A DNA stretch of 64,000 nucleotides from positions 62,001-126,000 of the forward strand of contig NZ_UAUI01000027.1 of assembly GCF_900455735.1 (NCBI RefSeq), given 5' to 3'. The notes beneath the pieces are model-generated. The model saw nothing but the letters and a program-made list of their open reading frames with translations. It did not search any database and was not told where the DNA came from. Numbering within the stretch: position 1 is the stretch's first letter; each line of letters starts with the position of its first letter. Positions 35,167 through 42,979 of this stretch are shown piece by piece. This DNA is from Rhodococcus wratislaviensis (lineage in GTDB: Bacteria > Actinomycetota > Actinomycetes > Mycobacteriales > Mycobacteriaceae). The position numbers and the translations under genes were made by a program.

Positions 35167-35973
35167 ATGACTGAGCCTGCCGCTGCGGCGCATCCCACCC
35201 GACTCGAGCGTGTCCGTACCGACGCCGGCGCCGAGATCGCGATCCTGACGTTCGCCCACGGCGCGCTGAACCTCTTCGATCAGGCGATGTTCGACGCCGT
35301 GCAGGCCGACGTCGCGGCGCTCGCCGAGAATCCGCCGCGCGCGGTGCTGCTGCGCGCCGAGGGCAAGGTGGTCTCCGCGGGGGTGGACGTCCACGTGTTC
35401 GACGGGCTCACCGCGGAACAGGGCGCGGATCTGTGGCAGGAGCTGTTCGCCGAGATCTGCCATCCGCTCGAGGCGCTGCCGTGCCCCGTCGTGTACTCGG
35501 CGCACGGACTGACGCTGACCGCGGCCTTCGAGATCGCGCTCGCCTGCGACATCATCCTCGCCGCACCGAAGGCGAAGTTCGGACTGGTCGAGACGGTGGT
35601 GGGGCTGACCCCGTCGATGGGCGGTCCGCAGCGGCTGGCCGAGCGGGCGGGGTCCGGCCGCGCCCGGGAACTGGTGATGACCGGCGACCTGTACGACGCC
35701 GCGACCCTGCGCGACTGGGGTGTGGTCAACGCCGTCCACGAGGACGTCGACGCGGAGGCCCGCGCGCTCGTCGCACGCCTGGCGGACGGGCCGACGCGCG
35801 CACACGACGCCACGAAGCAGATCATCTCCGCGTGGCGGTCGGGCGGAATCGCGCACGCCGACTCGATCACGCCCGACGTGTCGGGTGCGCTGTTCGAGAC
35901 CGAAGACCTCCGGGGTGCGGTCCGCAGCTTCCTCGACGTCGGACCGGGCAAGGCGACGTACCGCGGACAGTAG
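35167..35973 (+). CDS. Enoyl-CoA hydratase/isomerase (crotonase) family protein
   Basis: 268 residues. Crotonase fold: the oxyanion-hole segment LRAEGKVVSAGVDVHVF and the second segment VVYSAHGLTLTAAFEIALACDIILAA. The position of the first catalytic Glu is an Ala/Phe-rich stretch with AFEIALACD, whereas the second glutamate region reads GLVETVVGLTPSMGGPQRLAE. It may be a hydratase or an isomerase. It is divergent from the FAD oxidase across 40 bp. Confidence 0.88.
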   Translation: MTEPAAAAHPTRLERVRTDAGAEIAILTFAHGALNLFDQAMFDAVQADVAALAENPPRAVLLRAEGKVVSAGVDVHVFDGLTAEQGADLWQELFAEICHPLEALPCPVVYSAHGLTLTAAFEIALACDIILAAPKAKFGLVETVVGLTPSMGGPQRLAERAGSGRARELVMTGDLYDAATLRDWGVVNAVHEDVDAEARALVARLADGPTRAHDATKQIISAWRSGGIAHADSITPDVSGALFETEDLRGAVRSFLDVGPGKATYRGQ

Positions 35974-36000
35974 GCGTCGGCGATCCGCTCCCCGCAACTG

Positions 36001-36018
36001 TGACGGGCGTCATATAGT
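36001..36018 (+). promoter_or_regulatory. Candidate operator and -10 before the truncated ANL gene
   Basis: TGACG-GG-CGTCA (36001-36012) is a perfect dyad directly abutting TATAGT (36013-36018), 47 bp before the start codon. A protein bound at the dyad would touch the promoter. Confidence 0.4.
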
Positions 36019-36065
36019 CGTGGCAACGTCCCGGTCGCGCAGCAGTGTCGTCAGCGGAGGTGCAG

Positions 36066-37262
36066 ATGCCGTCGTCCCTCGTCGAGTACCCGAGTAGTGG
36101 TCCCTTCTTCCACGACGACCGGGTGGTCCGTGGTCGCGACGGCCTGCTCCGGTACGGCGGGCTCAACCCGTCGCTCACCGAGCTGCTCGACATCTCGGTA
36201 CACCGCTACGCGGGCCGGGTCGCCGTCGAGGAGGACGGTGGCCGGTCGCTCACGTTCTCGCAACTGTGGACGTCCGCGGCGCGGGTGGCCGGCGGGCTGA
36301 AGTCGAAGGGCGTCGAGATCGGCGACCGGGTCGCCGTCCGGCAGCCCATGGGGGTCCGCTGGGTCGAGGCGTTCCTCGGGGTGTTGCTGGCCGGCGGCGT
36401 TCCGGTCGGGGTGAGCCCGGCACTCGACGACGCGCGGACCGGCGAGGTGCTCGCCGACAGCGAGTCGGTGCTGATCCTCGACGGCGAACTGCCGGAAGGA
36501 ATCTCGTTCATCGACGACGGCGCGAGCCCCGACGAGCTGGTGCTGCTGTCGTACACGCCCGGACCGTCGGAGTCCCCGAAGGGCGTGGAGCTGAGCAACG
36601 AGAACGTCCTCTCGACCATCGAATCCGTGCTCCACGCGCGCGGGTTCAGCTCCGAGGGACTGCGGAATCTGCTCGTCGAACCCGAACTGCATACCGTGGG
36701 TTCGCTCGTCGAATTGCTCTCGACGCTGGTGGTGGGCGGAACTGTCCTGTTGACCGGGAGCACCGACGCGGCGTCGTGGCGCGGCACAGGCGCCGACGTG
36801 CTCACCGCGGCGCCTGCCGTCCTCCTGCGGGCCGTGGAGAACTCGCGGGTGACGAGTTTCGGCCGGCGGGCGGTGCGCTGGATCGACTACAGCGGCTCCG
36901 GCCTGTCCCTGGAGCAGTCGCAACTTCTCCGGCGGACGTTTCCTGCGGCCAGGCACTTCCTCGGGTGGGGGATGACCGAGACGTGCGGGGCGGGCCTGGC
37001 GCTACCCGACGAGTGCGCTCTGACACACGCGGGCAGCGTGGGCGTCGCGTTCGGCGGGATGGAGGTGGCCCTCCTCGGTCCCGACGCCGGCCGCGGTGTC
37101 GGCGAATTGCTGTGTCGTGGTCCGGGAGTCAGTCGCGGCTACTGGAATCGGCCCGAGGTCACCGCGAAGACCTTCACGGGTGGCTGGTTTCACACCGGCG
37201 ACACCGCGAATATCGACGGCGACGGCTTCGTCCGTATCGTCGACCGCGACACCGCTGCCTAG
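36066..37262 (+). CDS. Truncated adenylate-forming (ANL) enzyme lacking the C-terminal domain
   Basis: 398 residues from the ATG at 36066, with GGAGG about 6 nt upstream. It has the N-terminal domain of acyl-CoA synthetases: a core GDRVAVRQPMGVRW, a region YTPGPSESPKGVELS where the usual P-loop YTSGTTGxPKG is found, GWGMTETCG, and WFHTGDTANIDGDGFVRIVDRD. The protein stops at IVDRDTAA, just at the hinge Asp/Arg, so the about 110-residue C-terminal lid with its catalytic Lys is missing. The P-loop also lacks the usual Thr/Ser-Gly. It is probably not a normal CoA ligase. No remnant of the lid follows before the next gene. Confidence 0.88.
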   Translation: MPSSLVEYPSSGPFFHDDRVVRGRDGLLRYGGLNPSLTELLDISVHRYAGRVAVEEDGGRSLTFSQLWTSAARVAGGLKSKGVEIGDRVAVRQPMGVRWVEAFLGVLLAGGVPVGVSPALDDARTGEVLADSESVLILDGELPEGISFIDDGASPDELVLLSYTPGPSESPKGVELSNENVLSTIESVLHARGFSSEGLRNLLVEPELHTVGSLVELLSTLVVGGTVLLTGSTDAASWRGTGADVLTAAPAVLLRAVENSRVTSFGRRAVRWIDYSGSGLSLEQSQLLRRTFPAARHFLGWGMTETCGAGLALPDECALTHAGSVGVAFGGMEVALLGPDAGRGVGELLCRGPGVSRGYWNRPEVTAKTFTGGWFHTGDTANIDGDGFVRIVDRDTAA

Positions 37263-37288
37263 GTGGTGCGAAAGGCAGGTATCCACCC

Positions 37289-38254
37289 GTGAGCTCTCCC
37301 GTCGCCGAGCTGCACATGCACATCGAGGGTTCCCTCGAACCCGAGCTGATCTTCGCGCTGGCCGAACGGAATTCCGTGCAGCTGCCGTACGCGGACCTCG
37401 ACGATCTCCGATCGCGGTACGAGTTCACCGATCTGCAATCGTTTCTCGACCTGTACTTCGCCAACATGCAGGTGCTGCGGACGGCGCAGGATTTCGCGGA
37501 CCTCACCCGTGCCTATTTCGCGCGGGCGTCGGCGGGCGGTGTCGCGCACGTGGAGTTCTTCTTCAACCCGCAGGCCCACGTCAATCGTGGTGTCCCGCTG
37601 CACGAGGTGCTCGACGGGATCATGGACGCGGTGGCAACCAGTGAGCGGGAGTTCGGCCTCAGCAGTGCCGCGATCGCCGCGATCCTGCGAGACCGTCCCG
37701 TGCACGAGGCGGAGGAGGTGTTCTCGGAGATCATCCGATTGCAGACGCCGATCGTCGGGCTCGGGTTGGACTCGGCCGAGGTGGGAAACCCGCCGTCGCT
37801 GTTCGAGGACGTGTTCGCCCGCGCCCGGTCGGAGGGACTGCACGTGGTCGCCCACGCAGGGGAGGAAGGCCCGCCGGAGTACATCTGGCAGGCGCTCGAC
37901 CTCCTCGGCGCCGAGCGCATCGACCACGGGGTGCGGGCGCTCGAGGACCCGGCACTCGTGGCGCGTCTGGTGGACGAGGAAGTGCCGCTGACCGTGTGCC
38001 CGCTGTCGAACGTGCGACTGTGCGTCGTCGACTCGCTGTCCGAGCACCCGCTGCGGACCATGCTGGAGGCGGGGCTGCTCGTCACCGTGAACTCCGACGA
38101 CCCCGCGTACTTCGGCGGGTACGTCGACGACAACTTCGCCCAGCTGCGGGATCAGCTCGGCCTCACGGATGCCGAGCGCGAAACCCTCGCGCGCAACTCG
38201 ATCAAGGCGTCGTTCGCGAGCGACGCGCGCAAGGCACAACTGCTCCGGGGCTGA
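37289..38254 (+). CDS. Adenine deaminase (type 2, fungal Aah1-like)
   Basis: 321 residues, GTG start, 26 bp after the ANL gene. Metal-binding ELHMHIEGSLEPEL near the N-terminus (HxH), VVAHAGEEGPPEYIW (metal His, catalytic Glu), RIDHGVRALEDP, and NSDDPAYFGGY (metal Asp). The run LGLDSAEVGNPPSLF and TVCPLSNVRLCVVDSL are characteristic of the adenine deaminase branch rather than adenosine deaminase. It converts adenine to hypoxanthine for purine salvage. Adenosine as substrate cannot be excluded from sequence alone. Confidence 0.85.
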   Translation: MSSPVAELHMHIEGSLEPELIFALAERNSVQLPYADLDDLRSRYEFTDLQSFLDLYFANMQVLRTAQDFADLTRAYFARASAGGVAHVEFFFNPQAHVNRGVPLHEVLDGIMDAVATSEREFGLSSAAIAAILRDRPVHEAEEVFSEIIRLQTPIVGLGLDSAEVGNPPSLFEDVFARARSEGLHVVAHAGEEGPPEYIWQALDLLGAERIDHGVRALEDPALVARLVDEEVPLTVCPLSNVRLCVVDSLSEHPLRTMLEAGLLVTVNSDDPAYFGGYVDDNFAQLRDQLGLTDAERETLARNSIKASFASDARKAQLLRG

Positions 38255-38281
38255 CGGTTTCGCGGCCGGCCTTTCCGGCGG

Positions 38282-39646
38282 TCAGTCGATCAGCCCCGTG
38301 TCGCCGAGGCTCGCGACGACGGCCAGGACGTCGCGGTCGCGGCCGTACGGGCCGACCAGGCAGAGGCCGACGGGAACTCCGTCGTCGGTGCGCAACGGCA
38401 CGGTCGCGTTGGGCAGGCCGGAGATGGTTGCGAGGCACGTGAGCATGCCGGTGGCGCGCATCGTGTTCCGGAACCGGTCACCGCTCGGGTAGCTCATCCG
38501 CTCGGGGGCCGTGGACGAGGTCGCCGGGAGCAGGAGCAGGCTGTCGCCCACGTACGCGGTGATCGTCTGCGACGCCTCGCCGAGCTTGATCAGCTTCCGG
38601 CCGTACGTGGATTCCCAGATGCGGCTCGCGTCGGCGAAATTGCGGCCGGGTTCGTCGCCGAGCGACGTCATCGCCCCGCTCACCCAATCGCCGTGCAGCC
38701 GCCACGCCTCGTAGCCCTGCACGGCGACGACGGCGTCGTACCAGTCGGGAAGCCGGCCGATGTCCGTGTCGGTCCACGTCAGCCGGGGGAGGGAACTCTT
38801 CTCCCACGCGGTGAGGGCGCGCCGCACCGCGCCGAGCGCTCCCGCCTCGGCGACGGCGTTGATGCCGTCCGAGGTGAGCGCGCTACGGAACGGGGTCTCC
38901 GCCGTGAGCGGGAGAAGCGCGCCGGAGACCGCGACGAGGGTGTCGAGGTCGCCGCAGACCCACGCCGGGGTGTCGAATGTGGGCGACAGCGGGAACAGCC
39001 CGTCGGTGGAGACGGCGCCCCGGGACGGCGCGAAGCCGTACAGGCCCTGATACGAGGCGGGGATGCGGACGGAACCGGTGGTGTCGATACCCAATCCGAT
39101 GTCGGCGGAACCCTGCGCGACCGCGCTCGCGGCGCCGGACGTCGCGCCGCCAGGCAGGCAATCCTCGGCGCGGGGGTTGGGCGGTGTGCCGAATTGCTGG
39201 TTGATGCCGGAATGCCCGTACCCGAGGTCGTCGGTCTGCGCCAGGCCCACGACGCGGGCGCCCTGACCGAGGAGGCGCGCCACCACTGCGGCGGTCCCCG
39301 TCTCGACGGGTGCCTCGGCGAGCCGCCGTCCGCTGCCCGCACCGATCTGCTGTCCCGCAACGGCATACAGGTCGGTGACCGCGAGTCGCATGCCGGCGAG
39401 TGGCCCGTCACCGGTCGGCGCGACCAGCGGATCCCCCTGCACGCGCCACGTCGCCTTGTCGACCGGCACGGTTTCGGACACCGCTCCGCCACCCGGAACG
39501 GACAGGCCGTCGGGAAGCGGCGGAACCTCCGGATCGTGCAGGCGTTCCCCGCACGCGCCGAGCATCACGGCACCGAGCGCCGCCGCCCCGGACGCAGCCG
39601 CGGCGCGAAGGAAGTCGCGACGGTCGAAAGATCGACTGGGGGCCAC
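38282..39646 (-). CDS. Amidase-like Tat lipoprotein with missing catalytic residues
   Basis: 454 residues, GTG start. N-terminus SRSFDRRDFLRAAAAS is a twin-arginine motif and AVMLGACGE a lipobox, so it is exported folded and lipid-anchored. The body is an amidase-signature fold: GMRLAVTDLYAVAG, LPGGATSGAASAVAQGSA, GIDTTGSVRIPAS. In active enzymes the first has Lys (AVKD), the second a cis-Ser (GGSSGG) and the third the nucleophile Ser. Here Lys is Thr and the cis-Ser, 24 residues before the nucleophile, is Ala; only the nucleophile Ser remains. It starts 10 bp after the lactone oxidase stop, so it is likely co-transcribed. Confidence 0.85.
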   Translation of the reverse strand: MAPSRSFDRRDFLRAAAASGAAALGAVMLGACGERLHDPEVPPLPDGLSVPGGGAVSETVPVDKATWRVQGDPLVAPTGDGPLAGMRLAVTDLYAVAGQQIGAGSGRRLAEAPVETGTAAVVARLLGQGARVVGLAQTDDLGYGHSGINQQFGTPPNPRAEDCLPGGATSGAASAVAQGSADIGLGIDTTGSVRIPASYQGLYGFAPSRGAVSTDGLFPLSPTFDTPAWVCGDLDTLVAVSGALLPLTAETPFRSALTSDGINAVAEAGALGAVRRALTAWEKSSLPRLTWTDTDIGRLPDWYDAVVAVQGYEAWRLHGDWVSGAMTSLGDEPGRNFADASRIWESTYGRKLIKLGEASQTITAYVGDSLLLLPATSSTAPERMSYPSGDRFRNTMRATGMLTCLATISGLPNATVPLRTDDGVPVGLCLVGPYGRDRDVLAVVASLGDTGLID

Positions 39647-39656
39647 CTAGCCCACG

Positions 39657-40973
39657 TTAGCGACCGAGGACCTGCTGGAGGTACGCGTTGCCGAACATTC
39701 GCTCGGGGTCGTACTTGTCGCGCACGGCGACGAACTCGTCGAAGTTCGGATACGCGGGCCGCAAGTCGTCGGCGGTGCGGCCGTGCAGCTTGCCCCAGTG
39801 CGGTCGCCCGTCCACTTCCCGGGCGATGGCCTCGACCGCGGAGAAGTACGGCTCGTGATCGCGGCGATGGTACTGGTGCACCGCGATGTACGCCGTGTCC
39901 CGGCCGTTCGCCGTCGACAGCCACACGTCGTCGCCCGCGGCGAAGCGGACCTCGACGGGGAACGCGACCGTGAAACCGGATTTCTCCACCCACGAATCGA
40001 TCGCCGCGAGAGTGTCGGGGAGGGCCTCGGTGGGAACCGCGTATTCCATCTCCCGGAACTTGACCCGGCGCTCCGACGCGAAGACGCGGTAGCTGCGGTC
40101 GGTGAACTCGCGTGCGCTCAGCATGCGCGACGACAGCCGGTTGATCTTCGGGATCGCTTTCGGCGCGAGGCCTGCGACCCTGTTGATGCCCTCGAACAGG
40201 ACGTTGGCGAGCAGTTCGTCGTCGACGTAGGCGCGCACCGGGTGGAGCGGAGAGGCCGGGGTGTCACCGGGTAGCCGGGTGTTGCGTTTCGTCAGGACGC
40301 GGCGGGTGTGGGGAAACCAGTAGAACTCGAAGTGGTCGATCGTGGTGCGGTCGTGGTCGAGCCGGTCGAGGGTGGCGTCCAGTGACTCGGGCTTCTCGAC
40401 GGCGTGCATCACATAATTCGGCACGCACTGGATCGTGACCTTCGAGATGATGCCCACGGCGCCGAGCCCCAGGCGTGCCGCCTCGAACAGTTCGGGGTTC
40501 TCGGTGGGGGAGCAGTCGGCCACCGAGCCGTCCGCCAGCACCACCTGCAGGGCGCGGACCTGAGTGGCGAGACCTCCGAAACGCGCTCCGGTGCCGTGTG
40601 TTCCGGTGGACAGCGCACCCGCGATGGACTGCACGTCGATGTCGCCGAGGTTGATCATCGCCAGGCCACGGTGCCAGAGTTGCTCGCTCAGGTCGTGCAG
40701 CCGCGTGCCGGCGAGGACGGTGACGAGGGCGCCCGCCGGTTCGTCGAGGGTGACGGATTCGATCCCGGTGAGGGCGTCGAGGCTGACGAGGATCCCGTCG
40801 GTGACGGCGACCCCGGTGAAGGAGTGGCCCGACCCCACGGCCTTGACCCGCTGCCCGTGCTCCGCGGCACCGCAGACGAGCGCGCTGAGCTCCTCTACCG
40901 AGCGCGGAGTCGCGAAGCGCAGCGGGTTCGCCGTCTCGGTGCCCGCCCAGTTGCGCCATGTGTCCTGTGCCAT
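39657..40973 (-). CDS. D-arabinono-1,4-lactone/L-gulonolactone oxidase-type FAD oxidase
   Basis: 438 residues from the ATG MAQDTW at 40973. FAD-binding PCMH domain with RVKAVGSGHSFTGVAVTDG, where the His is the usual covalent FAD attachment site, and IAGALSTGTHGTG. The C-terminal ALO domain ends with RPHWGKLH and FDEFVAVRDKYDPERMFGNAYL. The HWGK signature marks this branch, related to mycobacterial Rv1771. The palindrome CCTGGAC-GCTC-GTCCAGG lies 14 bp before the start, within the gap shared with the divergent TetR gene. Confidence 0.93.
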   Translation of the reverse strand: MAQDTWRNWAGTETANPLRFATPRSVEELSALVCGAAEHGQRVKAVGSGHSFTGVAVTDGILVSLDALTGIESVTLDEPAGALVTVLAGTRLHDLSEQLWHRGLAMINLGDIDVQSIAGALSTGTHGTGARFGGLATQVRALQVVLADGSVADCSPTENPELFEAARLGLGAVGIISKVTIQCVPNYVMHAVEKPESLDATLDRLDHDRTTIDHFEFYWFPHTRRVLTKRNTRLPGDTPASPLHPVRAYVDDELLANVLFEGINRVAGLAPKAIPKINRLSSRMLSAREFTDRSYRVFASERRVKFREMEYAVPTEALPDTLAAIDSWVEKSGFTVAFPVEVRFAAGDDVWLSTANGRDTAYIAVHQYHRRDHEPYFSAVEAIAREVDGRPHWGKLHGRTADDLRPAYPNFDEFVAVRDKYDPERMFGNAYLQQVLGR

Positions 40974-40987
40974 TCGCCCATCATGAA

Positions 40988-41005
40988 CCTGGACGCTCGT
41001 CCAGG
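40988..41005. promoter_or_regulatory. Palindromic operator candidate for the TetR regulator, copy 1
   Basis: CCTGGAC-GCTC-GTCCAGG, a perfect 7-bp dyad in the 101-bp divergent gap between the lactone oxidase and the TetR gene. The 14-bp core TGGACGCTCGTCCA recurs as TGGACAATCGTCCA at 41737. Confidence 0.8.
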
Positions 41006-41074
41006 CAAATGGCGGGTTGGTCGGGCGTCCGTGTTGGTCACGGGCGAGGCCCTCGCAGGTTCTACGATCAGAGG

Positions 41075-41719
41075 ATGCTGAACAGGCTTCCTGCGGATGA
41101 ACGTCGTGCCCAACTCGTCGAGTCGGCACTGGCCATCGCGGAGCAGCGCGGCGTCGCGTCGGTCACGGTGCGTGCCGTGGCGGAGGAGGCGGGCGTCTCG
41201 CTCGGTGTGGTGCACTACTGCTTCGAGAGCAAGGAAGAGCTCCTCGCGGCGATGGGTGAGAGTCTTGTTCTGCAGCTCAGCGCGTCGATGCGGCTGGCGT
41301 TCGGTCAGGTGCGGCACGCGCCGGACCTCCGTGGGATCGACGGTCTGCGCGAGCTCCTCCACATCGGGATCAGCGGAATGTGGCCGATCATCGAGGCCAC
41401 CCCGGACCGCCAGTTGCTGACGTACGAGATCACCGCGCAGGCGTTGCGGCACCGGGCCTCCGGGAGCGAGCGGGCCGGCGACATCGCCGGTCAGCAATAC
41501 CGAACCATGGACGAGGAGGCGATCGAGTTCCTCGCCGAGTGCGCCCGCATCGCCGAAGTCGGCTGGGCCACCCCGGTCGAGGCGATCGCGCGATTCGGGC
41601 TGGCCATCCTGGACGGGCTCGTGCTGCGGTGGCTGGTGGACCGCGACAGCGAGGCGATGATCGCGGCGCTGGACGACATGGTGCACGTGATCGCGTCGAA
41701 GGCGGTCGAGCGGGTCTGA
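41075..41719 (+). CDS. TetR-family transcriptional regulator
   Basis: 214 residues from the ATG at 41075. Helix-turn-helix: ASVTVRAVAEEAGVSLGVVHYCFESKEELLAA. The ligand-binding domain is unassigned. It sits between the lactone oxidase operon (divergent) and the alanine-racemase-like gene (downstream); the same palindrome precedes both, so it probably represses both units. Confidence 0.9.
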   Translation: MLNRLPADERRAQLVESALAIAEQRGVASVTVRAVAEEAGVSLGVVHYCFESKEELLAAMGESLVLQLSASMRLAFGQVRHAPDLRGIDGLRELLHIGISGMWPIIEATPDRQLLTYEITAQALRHRASGSERAGDIAGQQYRTMDEEAIEFLAECARIAEVGWATPVEAIARFGLAILDGLVLRWLVDRDSEAMIAALDDMVHVIASKAVERV

Positions 41720-41736
41720 GCGGGTCCGATTTGATC

Positions 41737-41750
41737 TGGACAATCGTCCA
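41737..41750. promoter_or_regulatory. Palindromic operator candidate for the TetR regulator, copy 2
   Basis: TGGAC-AATC-GTCCA, 17 bp after the TetR stop and 30 bp before the next start codon. It matches copy 1 at 12 of 14 core positions, differing only in two central bases. Further TGGAC half-sites occur at 41781 and 41791. Confidence 0.75.
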
Positions 41751-41779
41751 ACTCGGTGGTTGACTGGCGTCGCAGACCG

Positions 41780-42979
41780 ATGGACAAGATTGGACGAACT
41801 GTGACGCCCACGCTCGACCGTCTCATCGCCTCGACAACCGAGGTCGACCCGCCGTTGGCCGCGCTCGACCTGACCACGCTGCGCGCCAACGCCGCCGACC
41901 TGGTGCTGCGCGCGGGCGGCATCCCCGTCCGCGTCGCCAGCAAATCCGTTCGCTGCCGCGCGGTACTCCAGGTCGCCCTCGGGGAGAATCTCACCGGGGC
42001 CGGCGGGTTCCGCGGGATCATGGCGTATTCGCTGCGCGAGGCGATCTGGCTCGCCCGCCGCGGCGCGGACGACATCCTCATGGGCTACCCGACGGCCGAC
42101 CGCGGCGCCCTCGCCGAACTCGCGGCCGATCCCGAACTGCTGAACCGGATCACGTTGATGGTCGACAGCGACGACCACCTCGACTTCGTTCTCGCCGCGG
42201 CAGGCACCACGTCGCTCCGGGCCCGGCTGTGCATCGACGTGGACGCCTCACTGCGGCTCGGGCCCGTCCACATCGGGGTCCGCCGTTCCCCGCTGCGCGA
42301 ACCGTCCGCCGTCGCCGCGTTCGCGAAGCGTGCCGCGGGGCGGGGGTTCGCCGTCGTCGGCGTCATGTTCTACGAAGCGCAGATCGCGGGTCTGCCCGAC
42401 TCCAGTCCGCCGATCGGCTGGATGAAGCGGGCATCCGCGAAAGAACTCGCGACCCGTCGCGGTGCCGTGGTGAACGCCGTGCAGTCGGAGGTCGGGGTGC
42501 TCGAGATCGTCAACAGCGGGGGCACCGGCTCGCTCGAGGTGAGCTCCGCGGACCCGGTCGTGACGGAGGTGACGGCCGGTTCCGGTCTGTACGTCCCGAC
42601 GCTGTTCGACGGATACCGCGCGTTCCGCCCGCACCCGTCGCTGTACTTCGCCCTGTCGACGGTCCGGCGGCCGAGTCCCGGCATCGCGACGCTGTTCGGC
42701 GGCGGCTACATCGCCTCCGGTCCCGCCGGGGGCGCTCGCGTGCCCAAGCCGGTGTGGCCGCCGCGGCTGAAGCTACTGCGCAACGAGGGCGCCGGGGAGG
42801 TCCAGACCCCGGTGACCGGAAAGGCGGCAACGGATCTCGGCATCGGCGACCGGGTGTGGTTCCGGCACGCGAAGGCCGGCGAGTTGTGCGAGCGGTTCAC
42901 CGACGTGCACCTCGTCGAGTCGGACGGCTCCCGCACCGTGGTGCCCACTTACCGCGGCGAAGGTCAGTGCTTCGGCTGA
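41780..42979 (+). CDS. Alanine racemase-domain protein (D-threonine aldolase/D-serine dehydratase-like)
   Basis: 399 residues from the ATG at 41780; a GTG at 41801 is an alternative. N-terminal PLP barrel: GGIPVRVASKSVRCRAVL contains the Schiff-base lysine in ASKS, followed by GAGGFRGIMAYSLREAIWLARRGADDILMGYPTADRG and RLCIDVDASLRLG. The C-terminal part with VWFRHAKAGELCERF matches the D-threonine aldolase/D-serine dehydratase metal-binding tail (HAKAGE, with a following Cys). It cleaves or dehydrates a D-beta-hydroxy amino acid. Its last 16 bp overlap the helicase gene convergently. Confidence 0.88.
   Translation: MDKIGRTVTPTLDRLIASTTEVDPPLAALDLTTLRANAADLVLRAGGIPVRVASKSVRCRAVLQVALGENLTGAGGFRGIMAYSLREAIWLARRGADDILMGYPTADRGALAELAADPELLNRITLMVDSDDHLDFVLAAAGTTSLRARLCIDVDASLRLGPVHIGVRRSPLREPSAVAAFAKRAAGRGFAVVGVMFYEAQIAGLPDSSPPIGWMKRASAKELATRRGAVVNAVQSEVGVLEIVNSGGTGSLEVSSADPVVTEVTAGSGLYVPTLFDGYRAFRPHPSLYFALSTVRRPSPGIATLFGGGYIASGPAGGARVPKPVWPPRLKLLRNEGAGEVQTPVTGKAATDLGIGDRVWFRHAKAGELCERFTDVHLVESDGSRTVVPTYRGEGQCFG

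Noticed and set aside
35127..35997. N-terminal extension of the FAD oxidase and other long minus-strand frames across the enoyl-CoA hydratase
   Set aside because: They are antisense to the hydratase gene, and the FAD oxidase family start fits the GTG at 35126.
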